64,000 bases of DNA from Balamuthia mandrillaris (taxonomy: Eukaryota > Discosea > Longamoebia > Balamuthiidae). A model generated the notes under the pieces. It did not search any database. It saw only the letters and a list, made by a program, of their open reading frames with translations, and was not told the DNA's origin. Shown here in pieces: positions 21,294-32,407 of this stretch. The stretch is from positions 52,999-116,998 of the forward strand of contig JAVKOQ010000172.1 in assembly GCA_031835245.1 (NCBI GenBank), given 5' to 3'. How positions within the stretch are numbered: position 1 is the first letter of the stretch; every line of letters begins with the position of its first letter. The position numbers and the translations under genes were made by a program.

Positions 21294-22643
21294 ATGTCTG
21301 CCACTGCTACCACGTCCTCGACGCCCAGCGCGAGCCCGCAACGACAAAACATGTCTGCACCAGGTCCAAGTGGAGGAGGAGGAGGAAGTAATGTGGGCAA
21401 GCTGGCAGCAAACCTTCGCATCGTGCCGCAAACGCCCGGCATGCCGCCTCCCTCCGTCAAACAGCTCATCCGTCCGTCCTCTCCTTCTCCCTCTGAGCCT
21501 CAACAACAACAACAACAACAACAAATGAGTAGTGGCAATGCTACCAATACTTCACCTGAACGGCCGCTCGCGCGTGATCCCTCTCCTGTTTCATCTCCAC
21601 AAAAACGTAGCGCCACCCCCCCGCCACAGGGAAGACCGCTCCAAAATGCCTCCCCTTCCTCTCCTGCCTCTCCTCTTGGTGGCAGTGGTGGCAGCCATCC
21701 CACCACTGTAGCTGCGGCTGGCAGAGCTCCACCCCCATCCCAACAACAGCAACAGCTTCATCTTCAACAGCACATGGTTACACAACAGCCGAATTACTAT
21801 GCACCAACGCCTCGAGGAGGACCTACCACTCCGCCCTCCCCTTCCGCTGCCTCGGTGGCAGCAGCAGCGGGAGCGACACAAGCGCCTCTTCCTCGTTTGC
21901 ATCGCCCTGGCTTGGTCTCGAGCGCTCCACAAAAACAAGGTGCTCCTCCCCCTTCGGCTGTCGCTTCTTCTGCTTCACCTACAAAGTTGCATTCATCTTC
22001 GGCAGGGGAGAAGAGCGGTTCGTCTTCTTCTCGTTCTTCTCCTTCTTCTTCTTCTTCTCCTTCTCGTTCATCTCGTAAAAAGGCAGACGGAAAAGGGCAG
22101 AGAAGAATAAGAGACGACATCGAGAGCTCCTCTTCAGCAGAGAAGAAACAAGAAGCAGCAAGACAAAGCGAAGAAGAAGAAGAAGAAGTAGAAGAACAAG
22201 AAAAAGAAAATGCAACAGCAACAATAGAAATCAAGAACAAAGAGGAGGACGCAAAAGAAAAAGCAATCCAGTCAAAGCAAGAGAGGTTGGAGAAGGAGAA
22301 GCGAAAGTTGAAACAACCCGAGAAGAAAGCCAACCAGATGAACCTACGGCCGCTTGGCCCGCAAGTCTTGGCTGAGACCGGGGCGGAGAGCGTCGTTGGG
22401 GCTTCCAACAACAATATATCGAGTAGTGGAAAGAGAGCACAACAAAAGAAGGAAGAAGAAGGCGCGTTTAAAGTAAAAGCAATAGAAGCATACAAAGCAA
22501 GTAGCAAAGGAGAACTCTCCTTCAAGAAAGGAGCTGTCATCCGGGTCACAGAAGTCAAAGACGAGGATGGCTTGTACTTTGGTCACATCGGCAAGAAGTC
22601 AGGATGGTTTCCTTCTTACTACACCCAGCTTGAATCCTCTTGA
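21294..22643 (+). CDS. SH3-domain protein with long disordered N-terminus
   Basis: A single exon of 449 codons. Residues 1 to about 260 are Ser/Pro/Gln-rich and presumably disordered. Residues about 260-350 are a Lys/Glu-rich helix (likely coiled coil). The last 58 residues are an SH3 domain: VKAIEAYKASSKGELSF, KGAVIRVTEV, and KKSGWFPSYYTQLE, with the Trp-Phe-Pro-x-Tyr pocket of functional SH3 domains. It resembles adaptor proteins that bind proline-rich partners in actin or endocytic assemblies; the partner is unknown. The stop is immediately followed by pyrimidine-rich 3' sequence. Confidence 0.85.
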   Translation: MSATATTSSTPSASPQRQNMSAPGPSGGGGGSNVGKLAANLRIVPQTPGMPPPSVKQLIRPSSPSPSEPQQQQQQQQMSSGNATNTSPERPLARDPSPVSSPQKRSATPPPQGRPLQNASPSSPASPLGGSGGSHPTTVAAAGRAPPPSQQQQQLHLQQHMVTQQPNYYAPTPRGGPTTPPSPSAASVAAAAGATQAPLPRLHRPGLVSSAPQKQGAPPPSAVASSASPTKLHSSSAGEKSGSSSSRSSPSSSSSPSRSSRKKADGKGQRRIRDDIESSSSAEKKQEAARQSEEEEEEVEEQEKENATATIEIKNKEEDAKEKAIQSKQERLEKEKRKLKQPEKKANQMNLRPLGPQVLAETGAESVVGASNNNISSSGKRAQQKKEEEGAFKVKAIEAYKASSKGELSFKKGAVIRVTEVKDEDGLYFGHIGKKSGWFPSYYTQLESS

Positions 22644-22960
22644 ACTCTCTCTTTCTGTCTTTCTATATAAAACTTTTTCCACTAACTCCCATTGTTCCAT
22701 GTACTCTCTGCACGCACTTCCAGAGCCATAGGCACGAAAGAGCACTTCTTCTTCTTCTTCTTCTTCTTCTTCCTTCTTCCTTCTTCCTTCTTCTTCTTCT
22801 TCTTCTTCTTCTTGTTCTTCTTCTTCTTCTTCCTTCTTCTTCTGCTTCTTCCCCCTCCTCTGCTTATCTTATGTTCTTGTTGTTCTCTTCTTCATCATTG
22901 CATCGTTCTTTGAAACCTGAGAAAAAGGCAACATGCTGGTCGTGGTTGCTTCTCTGCCAT
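22644..22960. repeat. Convergent spacer with TTC microsatellite
   Basis: The roughly 315 bases between the SH3 gene stop and the taspase stop contain an interrupted (TTC)n tract at about 22745-22850. No gene is seen. Confidence 0.6.
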
Positions 22961-23476
22961 TCAGCCGTGATATAAACACCTGCTTGGTAGAGGCATCTTA
23001 ACATGAAGGAAGGAGAAGAAGTGGACACGAAACAGAAGGAGCAAGAAAAAGGAAGAAACGAAACCTTTGGTTTCTTCATAGTGTGACTAAAGTAGCCGAT
23101 CGCCATCGAAGGGGTGCTGTGGCTCCAACAAAACTCGCCGCCTTCGCTCTTTTGTTCTTGCTCCTCTTCCTCTTCTTCTGTTAAGGAAGAAGAATAGGAT
23201 GTTGGAAAGACAGAAAGAGCGATAACTCCAACGTGAGGCCGATCGTTGTTGTTTCCAGGACTTGAGTTTTGGTGTTGAAGCTGTTGTGGCCGTTGTCGTT
23301 TCTTTCGTCGTTCTCTTCCTTCACTTTGTTCTTTCAAAAAGCTGTCGACCGAGGATTGAATCACTGTCGCAAATGCAATTTCTTCCTCGTCTTCTTGTTG
23401 TTGTTCCTTATGCGAAGAAGAAGAAGAAGAAGAAGAAGAAGAAGAAGAAGAAGAAGAAGAAGAAGAAGAAGAACAA

Positions 23477-23507
<31 letters not shown>

Positions 23508-24994
23508 AAGAAGAAGAAGAAGAAGAACAATAAGAAGAAGAAGAAGAAGGAGAAGAAGAAGAAAAGAATGTCTGTGAGCAACGCAAAGCGAACATATGGC
23601 GGATGATGTCTTCTCCTGTCCCGCTTACACTGCATGCGAAGCCATGGTTTGAAGACGATGCATCTTTGGCCCAACAGCCACTCCCATATACTGCCGCCTG
23701 TTTTGATGCATCAAATAACAAAGAATCACGAGAAGGGTTAAGTTCAGAAATAACAAAAGAAACACAAGAACAAAAATAACACTAAATGGTTGGAAGTGAG
23801 CGAGAAGAACACAACAACAGAACAAGACTACATACCTCACCAACGCGACCACTATGTTTGAGAGAAATGCCGCCACTTGAAACAGCGGCGGCTGTAAATG
23901 CTCCTCCCACCACACAAATAGCGCCAACCGTATCTTGCAGCAATCCTGTTTCCTCTTCTTCTCCTCTTTCTGGATTCTCCTCTTTCTTTTCTTCTTCCGC
24001 GGAAGCCTCCTCATTCTGTTTGTCTTTGTTGGTTCGTCTCCGCTTCGTGTGTTTGTTGTCGTTTCCGTTCTCCTCCTCTGCTTCTTTATCTTTATCTCTG
24101 TTCGTTCTTTCGTTCGTTGTTGTTCTTTCTTGGTGAGAGGTATACGTAGAAAACGAAGCATACAAGGAAGATGATGAAGAACAAGAAGCGCTCTCCCGCA
24201 GAGTGGCCTGTTCCACCCAAGACATTCTTCGTTGCCAGGTGGCTTTGGCCTCTGCGCTGACCAAAGCAGCGCGGTTTTCGTTGAGAGGAGCAAGCACCCC
24301 TTCCACACCGTGCTTCAGGCCCCATTCATGTGCTCCTTCTCCCACCAGAAAACTGCATTTGAGGTGAAAACACATCAGAAGAAGAAATGAAAGAGAAGCA
24401 GAGAAGCAGAGAAGACAGAAGGGAGAAGATAGAGAAGCAGAGAAGAGGAAGGAAGCAACAACGGGAAAAAATGTACATGGGAGAGATCCTTCCAAGAGAG
24501 AGGGAGGCGCAGCGGTCCCGCTGAAGCAACGCAGCCGCAAGCTTGATGGGATTCCGCACCATCTCCACCGCCCCCACGGCAGCAAATGACTGGTCCTGTC
24601 CCAACATCACGCTCGCATCACACTGAACCTTTCCACAGAGAGTCAAGTTGGAGCCTGATCTTTTTTTTTGTTTGGTTTTGTAGGTTTTTTTTTTAATGAG
24701 GAGAAGGAGGAAAAGTACAAAAAGACAGCAAGGGAGAAACGAACCAAAACCAGCGTTAGAGCATGGATCGTCCTCAAGAGAAGAGACAGCAGAGACCACC
24801 ATGGCAAGCGCGACCTCCTCTCCTTCTTCGACGGAAACAGAAGCAGAGGCAGAGGCTGCCATCAGAAGAGCTCGTTTCATCGCACCAAGGTAGCGCCGCT
24901 CGTTCTTGGGAGCGTGGTACCCCGCCCCAGCATGTACCGCCACAAAGAAGGGCCGTCGGCATCGCCTGCGCGCGTCCTCTTCGTCTGCCATCAT
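22961..24994 (-). CDS. TASP1: Taspase 1 (threonine aspartase) homologue
   Basis: N-terminal-nucleophile protease of the type-2 asparaginase fold; in animals it cleaves MLL/KMT2 and TFIIA after aspartate. Exons: 24994-24745, 24654 to about 24477, about 24355-23838, 23700 to about 23067, and a short last exon near 22998-22961. Recognisable blocks: VAVHAGAGYHAPKNERRY, DDPCSNAGFGSNLTLCGKV, QCDASVMLGQ, AAVGAVEMVRNPIKLA, FLVGEGAHEWGLKHG, the self-cleavage and catalytic site as QDTVGAICVV (Thr of DTVGA), AAVSSGGISLKHSGRVGEAA, VYGSGCWAKD. Between the halves lies the usual charged linker, here enlarged. An odd feature is a poly-Ser tract (about 60 Ser with rare Tyr-Cys) encoded by the microsatellite at 23412-23565, inserted after ALRCSQ. 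C-terminal blocks FCWSHSTPSMAIGYFSHTMK also match the family. Confidence 0.9.
23412..23565. repeat. Interrupted (AGA)n microsatellite inside the taspase coding region
   Basis: AAG/AGA array on the plus strand with three AACAATA or similar interruptions. The minus-strand frame reads almost pure serine and stays open across the array. Confidence 0.9.
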
Positions 24995-25018
24995 TCTTTA
25001 TGGTTCGAGGAATATTCG

Positions 25019-25075
25019 TGTCGACACGAAACTTTCATTCATGTCGTCCCATAATATTGATTTTCATGTCGTCCC
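25019..25075. promoter_or_regulatory. Cluster of GTCGAC/GTCGTC motifs upstream of taspase
   Basis: TGTCGACAC near 25019 and two copies of CATGTCGTCCC (25040-25050 and 25065-25075), within 80 bases of the taspase start at 24994. These are members of the recurring upstream motif family. Confidence 0.45.
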
Positions 25076-25183
25076 AGAATCAAGTTTCGGTGGTTCAAAT
25101 CCCATCGACGACACATTATTTTTTTGATGAGCAGAAAAAAAAAAGAGAAGAAAAAGAAGAAACGAACAGAGGCACGCAAGCTA

Positions 25184-26467
25184 TCAAGCCACCGTCCGCT
25201 CCTTCACGGTGGAGGCATCCAGAGCACCATCCTCTTGCGCCTCCTCCTCTCCTTCTTCCATGCCCAATCCCGGTGCCTCCTCCGTTCCACTCAGTTGTTG
25301 CTTAAGCTTTCGGAGGTAAAGCCTCTCCTGGCTTCTCGTCAACAGGATCTCCGCCTCCTCTTTGATCCTCCTGTCTTCCTTTATCTTGTGCCAAATGCGC
25401 GCAATCTTCTCCTCCGTCAAGATGGGAACGAGGGAGAGCTCGTCAAAGGTCTTCTCCAGGACGTCCTCCGGGGCGGTGTCCTTGGGTCCTTGCGCGCCCT
25501 CCTTGGAGGTGAACTTCTTCTCGGCCAGCTTGGGGGACTTGGGGATGATGGTGCCGGTCGCTTTGGAGACGCGAAGCTTCGTGCCGTCCTCTGCGAACTG
25601 AGTTTTTATTCTTGTTGGCTTACTGTTTTTGGTGTTTTGTTAGAGAGGAGTTTGATATGGATGGAAAACATTTGTTTTGAAGAAAGAGGAAGAGGGAAAG
25701 TGAATGGAGAAGAGAGCGGGAGAGAATTGTTCAGGAAAGAGAAAAGCGAGAGAAGAAGAAGAAGAAGAAGAAGAAGAAGAAGAAGAAGAAGAAGAAGAAC
25801 ACAAGAACAACAACAACAACAAGAAGAAGAAGAAGAACAAGAACGAGAAGAACAAGAAGAGGCAGAAGAAGAAGAACAAGAACAAGAAAAGAAAGGACAA
25901 GTTATGCAACAGAAGAGAGAAAGAGAAAGATACACGACGAACGAGAAACAGAAGAGCGACAAAGACTAGAACGACGAAGAAAAGAGAACAAGCAGAAGCG
26001 ACAAGGCAGATACAAATAAACAAACAGCGTTTTGCTTTTTTAAAAAAAGCAACAAAAAACACAAACGAACCCAGTGGAAGGATCAATGAGCATGACATTG
26101 GAGTAGTGAATGGGGGCCTCCTTGAAGAAATAACTGGCCTCGTTGTTCTCCGTCTCCTTGATGCGTCGCTTGACGAGGTTGATGCCCTGGAGGTAAAGGC
26201 GGTTGTGCTTTCTGTCCACTCGGATCACTTTGCCTTGCTTCCCTTTCTCTTTGCCGCCGATCACTTGGACCTATGTTATGTTGGGTGAAAGAAAAAAATC
26301 AAAAATTTTAGTGTGTAGTGAGAAACATTAGAAAAAATGTTTTTATTCCTTTCAAAAGATCTACGAACCAAATCTTCACGAACGATGTGCCACTTGTTGA
26401 TCTTCTCTTTGGGAGCCCTAACGGAGGGCAAGCTCCGACTTCCGCGAACAAAGTTGCGATGAGCCAT
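25184..26467 (-). CDS. MRPL24: Mitochondrial large-subunit ribosomal protein uL24m
   Basis: Nuclear gene for a mitoribosome protein that binds the 5' domain of the large rRNA. Three exons: 26467-26369 (MAHRNFVRGSRSLPSVRAPK, EKINKWHIVREDL), 26270-26071 (the KOW motif and neighbours: VQVIGGKEKGKQGKVIRVDR, HNRLYLQGINLVKR, APIHYSNVMLIDPSTG) and 25622-25184 (KPTRIKTQFAEDGTKLRVSK, then a helical Glu-rich tail). All three joints are in phase. The C-terminal extension (TEEKIARIWHKIKEDRRIKE) is longer than in bacterial uL24, as is usual for mitochondrial forms. The second intron carries a (TTC)n tract on the sense strand at 25751-25799. The basic N-terminus fits an import signal. Confidence 0.9.
25751..25799. 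repeat. (AGA)n microsatellite in a uL24m intron
   Basis: About 16 AGA units on the plus strand (TTC on the sense strand), followed by AACAAC- and GAAGAAC-rich imperfect repeats to about 25890. Confidence 0.95.
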
Positions 26468-26715
26468 CTCTCTTTCTCTCTCCGCTTTCTTCTCTTTTAT
26501 TTTTTTTTTGATAGAGACTAATTTATGTAGACATTTCACGTCGTCACGGCTAACACCCAGCCTCTTTTGTGCTCAAATTCTTGTCGCTTTGTGCACTAAA
26601 TTTTAATCAATTTTTGATTAAATTTTTACTTAATTTGGAAAGCATTACAGGTGAAAATTAAAGTGGGTTTTCTAAAGAACCAAACGATAAAGAAAAAACA
26701 AAAAACAGAAACGAA

Positions 26716-27305
26716 ATGGGGAACCTTGAGTCCTTGTCGAGCAAAACAACCGAAGAGTTCAACCGGGCCTTGACGGCAGCTAACAGCAGAAATACATCTT
26801 CAGGAGAACATCGTGATTACTTGGTATCCAACACACTTTTCTTTCGCTATAACGAACATCTTTATATCCATCTATTAACATAACAAATAGGTGCTGCAAG
26901 AAGTTTTACAGCTGCATACCTCCAATATAACACCGAAAGAATACGACGTAGAACTCACTCACTTGGGCGCTCTCTTCGTGTTGGACGTTCGTAAGGATGG
27001 ACGCTTTTGTTTGGATAACTTTCTCGAGTTTGTGAAGTTGGGCTTCGAACGAGACGCTGCCTCCAACAACCAAAGCCAACCCGTTCGATCCGACTTTCAG
27101 GTTTTGCTTTTTCTTCCCTCTCTTGCTCTATACTCTCCTTCTCTTGTCTTTCACCATCTCTCCTTTGCCGCTGCATTGTTACTCATTTTCTTTGCTTTCT
27201 TTCGTCGTTCTCTATCTCGTTTTCTCGTTCTCTTCTATCTTTCGTTCTCCCATTCTTCGGGCTCACGTTCTCTTTTCTCTACGCTTGTTCACTCTGTCTC
27301 ATTTC

Positions 27306-27345
<40 letters not shown>

Positions 27346-28003
27346 TCCTCTCTCCAATTGTTCTCTGTTCTTGGTGCTCTCTCCTCTCCCCTCTCCCTTC
27401 TCTTCTCATTCCGTTTTGTGTTGACATTGCAACCAATAGACACAATTCAAAGGCCATTGCACGTGGATAATGTGGAACACCATCGAGGAGAAAGGCAAAG
27501 CCGCTTTTGAGGAGTGGTTCTCCGCCCTTCTCTCCGAAAACGAAGAGATATTAGGCGACAGAAAGAAGCTGAGAGGAGTCCATCCTTTCCCTGGCAACTA
27601 CTTGAGCAGGGGCACCATTGTTCTGATGCACAAAATACTCAACATCAAAAAGGCATATGGCGTTAACACTCAAAAGCTGTTTGACATGATGCAACGAGCA
27701 GCTGAAGAACAGGTTTGTTGTTTTTTTTTCTTTTTCTGAGCTAAGAGCAAGTCATCTCACTATTCTTCATGAACAAAAAAAAAAAAAAAAAAAAAAAAAA
27801 AGGACGTGATGGCACTGGACCAAGAAGAGTTGGACGACTTTGTGCCGCTGATCATTCTTCGGCAGTTCGCCATCGACTTTATCCAAGGCTTCACTGCCCT
27901 CATGTCCGACCTTGGCTTTGAGCCAGAGTACAAGAAGAAACCGGATTATAAGAAAGGAGGAGTTGACATTAGCGAGTTGATACACATGGAAGTTAAGATA
28001 TAA
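26716..28003 (+). CDS. Putative N-myristoylated EF-hand-like protein
   Basis: Four exons: 26716-26823, 26891-27100, 27440-27712, 27803-28003. The protein begins MGNLESLSSK, a good N-myristoylation signal (Gly2, Ser6). Exon 2 contains one EF-hand-like loop, LDVRKDGRFCLDNFLEFV (Asp at positions 1 and 5, Gly 6, but Asn rather than Glu at 12), so calcium binding is doubtful. The rest (HCTWIMWNTIEEKGKAAFEE, WFSALLSENEEILGDRKKL, HKILNIKKAYGVNTQKLFDM, DDFVPLIILRQFAIDFIQGF) is helical with no family I recognise. Intron 3 is unusual: its 3' end is a run of about 27 A directly before the acceptor AG rather than pyrimidines. It is convergent with the phosphatase gene downstream and may overlap it in the untranslated regions. 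Confidence 0.75.
27774..27801. repeat. Poly-A tract directly upstream of a 3' splice site
   Basis: About 27-28 consecutive A ending in the AG acceptor of the last intron of the EF-hand-like gene. It is the only nuclear intron seen here with a purine homopolymer at this position. Confidence 0.85.
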
Positions 28004-28185
28004 ATGCTGTAATCTATTTTTTTTTTCTCTCTTGTATTATTTCTTTTCTTTCTTTATTTGTTCCTGTTGTGTGTTTCAACTTTGCCTTCTTAAAAAAGAG
28101 CAACACTATAACTGTCCTTTACTTTCCACTTTTGCAATTTCTTTTTCCTGTATAGTTTACAAACAATGAATTAAAAAAAACCAAC

Positions 28186-28219
<34 letters not shown>

Positions 28220-28220
<1 letters not shown>

Positions 28221-30154
28221 TAACTTACGGAGGCACTTGGGCGGCGAGGAGACTTTTTACGTTTACCGACGGTATTAGCGCCGCTGCTGTTGCGAGTAAA
28301 CTTTGGAAGAACGGCTTGAGAAAGACTTGAGGCGCGAGATCCTCGCGTTGATGACCCTGCTTCATCTTTCGAGTGGTGTTTCTTTTTGATCTGTTGCATC
28401 TTCTCTTTTTCTTGTTGTTGGGCCAAAATGATTTCTTCCAATTGCTCTTGTAACGCTGGCTCTTTGAACTGTTATAGAAAGAAAAGTTAAGCAAGAGAAA
28501 CAATAAGCAAACTAACACCTTCATACCTTCATAGCAATATTCATGATAATAGCAGTAAGATCGCGTTGGTTCAACCCCTCAATAAGAGAGCGTATCTTGT
28601 ACTCGCGATGGATGTCTTGATCACTGTTCGGATTGTTGATGGTCTTTTGTAACTTCAGCGACCCTTGCGACAAGTACTTATAAAAGTCAACCGAGCCTCT
28701 TTTCTGGTCTGCATATTGTTGATATTGTAGTTGTTGTTGTAGAGCAGCAGCAGAAGACGAGGAGGACGAGGAAAGAAGAGCACGTGGAGAAGTCGTTGCG
28801 TAAGAAGGAACCGACCCAGTAAGCTGGATAACGAGCTGTCTTTGCTCCCAAGGAGCAAAGCCGATGGAGGTCAAGTACTGAGGCACTCCACCCCATTCAT
28901 CCTCCACGAACTGCAATACCCCTTTCATTACTTCTGGAGGCGTTCCGTCAAACCCCTCCAATCCTTTCTTCTCGTTCTCAGCAGCTATCAAGTGGTGTAC
29001 TGGCTGCAACAGCCATTCAGAGCGATGATAGTTGAGCAGGATGAGTTCCTCTGGCACTTCGCAGAGGGCGAGAAGCAAAGCTGTGATGAGCCCTGTTCTG
29101 TCTTTGCCGCTGGAGCAGTGATAGAGAATCGGATAGGAGTTGTGCGTAAGTGAGTGACGACAGATGCGAAGGATGAGGACGATCTCCTCCTGGGCGTAGA
29201 TGAGCATCATTTTGGAGAGGCCGAGGAGGCCAAGGCGGTTCATGCGGCGACGAGAGAAGGTCTTTGTGGCAGAGCCGCCACTCGCAACAGCTTTTAATAC
29301 CGTTCTGTAAAGAAACAAATGGACGGTAAAGAAGAAGTAGAGAGGAGAAGAGAGAAGTGAAAAGAAAAACGAACGCTTGTGTTTTGGCATTGGCTTCCGT
29401 GAACAACTTGATTCGCAACGTCTTGCTCACAAGGCTTACATTGTAACGTTTGTATTCCACTTCATCATGCGACATAAACGAATAAGCATCCTTTGTTATC
29501 ATAGATTATTATTATTAGAGTTCAAAGAAACAAGAAGAAGCAGAGAAAGAGGAAGAGTAAGAACAAGAAGCAGAAGAACCACAATAACAAGAAGAAAGCA
29601 GGAAGAAACAATAAGAAACAAACCAAAGTTGGATATTCCGCTTCCACAGCCAAGTCCTGAGCGTCCATGCTCTTCTCCTCCGCATCCCTCAGGTCGATGA
29701 TCGTCCTCACCCCGACATTGGTCTTCAGCCAGGCTAGCACCAAGGGTACCTGCTCCGCATGTATGAGCGAGCGCGAAACGGCGGCGCTGCGATAGATCTT
29801 TCCCGGCGTTATCTTGTCATACGTTATAGAGGACAGGTTTGACGTGGACCATCCTTTGAAGAAGAAAATGGGACATATAACATTGCTTTCCGTTCTTTCT
29901 TTGGGTTCGTTGGTTTCTTGGTGCTCTTCTTTTGTCGTTGTTGCTGTTGCTGCTTCCTCTGCTTCCTTTTGCTTTTCTTTGGGTGAAGGAGCAGGGTTGA
30001 AGTGCAGCAGAATGTCTTGGTAGATGGCGGGGTCGTTCACTTCGGCCAGGTCCCGAAAGTTGAAGAGAAGCTTTTGGAGGACCTCCGCGTCGTTCACTTT
30101 CCTTCCTTTCCTCTCCCACTTTCGTTCCACAGCAGAGGAAGACTTGCTAAACAT
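28220..30154 (-). CDS. Protein tyrosine/serine phosphatase (Y_phosphatase3-like)
   Basis: Exons: 30154-29624, 29490-29375, 29304-28529, and 28468 to about 28249 or 28220. The catalytic P-loop is HCSSGKDRTG in exon 3, the Cys-x5-Arg signature of the bacterial-type tyrosine/serine phosphatase family also found in fungi and amoebae. Upstream blocks fit: GWSTSNLSSITYDKITPGKI, YRSAAVSRSLIHAEQVPLVL, VGVRTIIDLRDAEEK (the conserved DLR motif). A Ser/Ala/Gln-rich linker follows, and a basic C-terminus (KKHHSKDEAGSSTRGSRASS). The 3' end is ambiguous. The frame reaches a stop at 28220-28222, but this lies inside a good GTAAGT donor followed by (CT)n; splicing to about 28152 would replace the end by EKEIAKVESKGQL and a stop. 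Likely a cytosolic phosphatase; substrate unknown. Confidence 0.85.
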
Positions 30155-30345
30155 TTTTTTTGTTTCTTTTTATTTATTTATTTATTTTTATTTATTTTTT
30201 TTCTTTTAAAAGGGCGAAATTTCCTGTAGTGGAACGAAACAGATAAAAATGTGTCCACCCATTTTAGGCGAAGAATTCGCATAAATGTAATGGACAGTGT
30301 CCCCATTTCACCGATTCGGGCATTAAATATCGCGTATTAAACTTC

Positions 30346-30377
30346 GTGTCGTCCTGAATATTCACCGTGTCGACCTG
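30346..30377. promoter_or_regulatory. GTCGTC / GTCGAC motif pair upstream of the phosphatase gene
   Basis: GTGTCGTCCTG and GTGTCGACCTG lie 10 bases apart between the phosphatase start (30154) and the MORN gene stop (30382). They are members of the recurring motif. Confidence 0.4.
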
Positions 30378-30381
30378 AGAA

Positions 30382-31813
30382 TCAGGATGCCTTGCTTTCT
30401 TCTTCCTCTTCCTCTTTATCGTTCTCCTTCTCTTTCTCTTTCTCGTTTTCTTTCTCCGTGGCTTGGGTTGTGGTTGCGTCCATGCCGCCAGCGTCATCAT
30501 CCTCGCAAGGGACGGAAGAGACCTTCCTTCCTCGTTCCCATACCTCTGCAAACGTTTGATGGCCCTTGTCTGCATCCCGCAGCCTTCCAGGCCCGTGCTT
30601 CTCTCCTTCCACCCAATTGCCTTCAAACGTACTTCCATTCAAAAATATTTCTTTTCCCTTTTTGTGTTTGTTTCTTTCTATCAGTAAAAGTAGAAACAAA
30701 GAAAAGAAAGCGTGCACGTACAGGACCATGCGGATTGTTGCGAACATAAGTGCCTTCAAAGATGGTGCCATCCTCATAGACGCGTCGCCCTCTGCCATGT
30801 CGCAAGTCGTTGTGCCAGTCGCCGTCATAGGTGCCCTTTCCGTTGGCCCACGTCATGACACCGTGCCCGTGTCGTTTGCCTGCTTTATAGTGACCCTCAT
30901 ACCGACTGCCATCCGGCCATACCATCACCCCAGTGCCGTGTTGGATTTCGTCTTTGTACTCGCCTTTGGAGAAGAAAAGAGAAGAAAGAAACGACATGGA
31001 AGGAAGAGACAATAAGAGGAAATATTTCGACAAGAAAGAAATAAACGTTAACAAAGAAAAAGAGATTAAAAACCTTCATAGACGCGACCATCGGTGTAAC
31101 GTCGCTTGCCAAAGCCGTGACGCTTGCCGGCCTTGAACATGCCGGCATAGCTGCTCCCATCCGCAAAGGTGTGGACGCCTTGGCCCTGGCGAAGATTCTG
31201 TTTGAACTCTCCTGTTCATTTTTGTTTCAAATGATAAATAGAGAAAATAAAATAAATAAACTCATATTTTAAAAATAATAAAACAAAATAAAACAAAATA
31301 AATAACAAATATTAAAATATTAAAAAAATATAAAAATATAAAAATATAAAAATATTAAAAAAAATATAATTATTTTAAAAAAAACAAACCTTGATAACGA
31401 GAGCCATCCATCCAGAGCATGGTGCCAGCGCCATGCATGCAATGGTTGCGCCACCCTCCCACGTACTTTCGGCCGTCCTGCCACGTGAGGCTGCCCATGC
31501 CATGGAACTGGTTGTCCTGGTTGAGTTGCCCAATGTAGCAGCAAACGTCAGGCAGGTTCTTGATCGCTTCCTCATCCACGAAGACCAAATTCGAGGCAGC
31601 TGCAGAGGAGGTTGAGGACGATGCCGACGAAGAGGTCTTCTTTTTCTTGTTGGTGCTGTTGTTGCTTTTGGGGTTGGGAGAGTCGGTAGGAAGACGAGGA
31701 GTGGAGGCACGAGGGGGAGTGGGAGGAAGGGGCTCCTCCGTTCGGCTGTTCTTCCGCATTATTTTTCGTTTCTTTCTTTCTTTGCCACCCCAAGAGGATT
31801 TCCACGTCGACAT
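30382..31813 (-). CDS. MORN-repeat protein
   Basis: Four exons: 31813-31390, about 31211-31073, about 30969-30723, and about 30657-30382. An N-terminal Ser/Thr/Lys-rich region of about 75 residues is followed by tandem MORN units: HGMGSLTWQDGRKYVGGW, HGAGTMLWMDGSRYQG, QGQGVHTFADGSSYAGMF, HGFGKRRYTDGRVYEG, HGTGVMVWPDGSRYEGHY, HGHGVMTWANGKGTYDGDW, HGRGRRVYEDGTIFEGTY and a last diverged NGSTFEGNWVEGEKHGPGRL. A Glu/Lys-rich acidic tail ends the protein. MORN proteins typically tether membranes or phosphoinositide enzymes to the cortex. No kinase or other enzymatic domain is attached. The start ATG overlaps a GTCGACATGG motif copy. Confidence 0.9.
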
Positions 31814-32407
31814 GGAGGATCATTGGACAGTATGAAATTTGATTGGAGGTTTGAAAAACTTCGCAAGATCATTCCCATGTCGTCATGGTACATCAGATGA
31901 TTGGTGCCTTTGGGTGGGCAGCAAGAGAAAAGGAGTTGAAATGGGCTTAGGCCTTGCGCGTTGGCATTCACCACAAACTCTTGAGTTACCAACAGCTTTG
32001 CGAGCTTGCAACCAAATAGAGCCTTAAGGTCCACGGAAAGAGAAAGACAGATTACCTGGAGAGAGGCCCTTGGCCATTTATATCTGTTTTTTTTTTCTCT
32101 CACCTTTAGGCCTATCAGTTGCCCACTGTGAAGAACAAGGGGAGCGACTTGTTGTTCACAAGGATGACCAAGAAGCAAAGGACCAATGTAGAACAAAAAG
32201 AAAAGCAACGATACTAGGTTTCGGAATGTCACGAAAAAAAACTATTACTATTTCGCATAGTAGTAAGAGATTGCTGATTTTGCCGAAATGAATTTAACCT
32301 GTTGGCTTGTTTAAAACCAACAGAAAAAGAAGGAACGAGGAGGTGTGCGGGCTTGCTTGTTGCTTTTGTTGCTTATAACAGAGGAAGTTGAAAGAAAAGG
32401 AAGCATC
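31814..32407. other. Divergent spacer upstream of the MORN and tetraspan genes
   Basis: About 590 bases. CATGTCGTCATGG at about 31875-31887 is a copy of the recurring motif. A minus-strand stretch of about 150 open codons (32232-31759) looks peptide-like (SLLFFLFYIGPLLLGHP, KLAKLLVTQEFVVNANAQG) but lacks an ATG and matches nothing I know, so I do not call it a gene. Confidence 0.4.

Noticed and set aside
31759-32232. Minus-strand open stretch of about 150 codons upstream of the MORN gene
   Set aside because: No ATG, no recognised domain, and it runs into the MORN start region.
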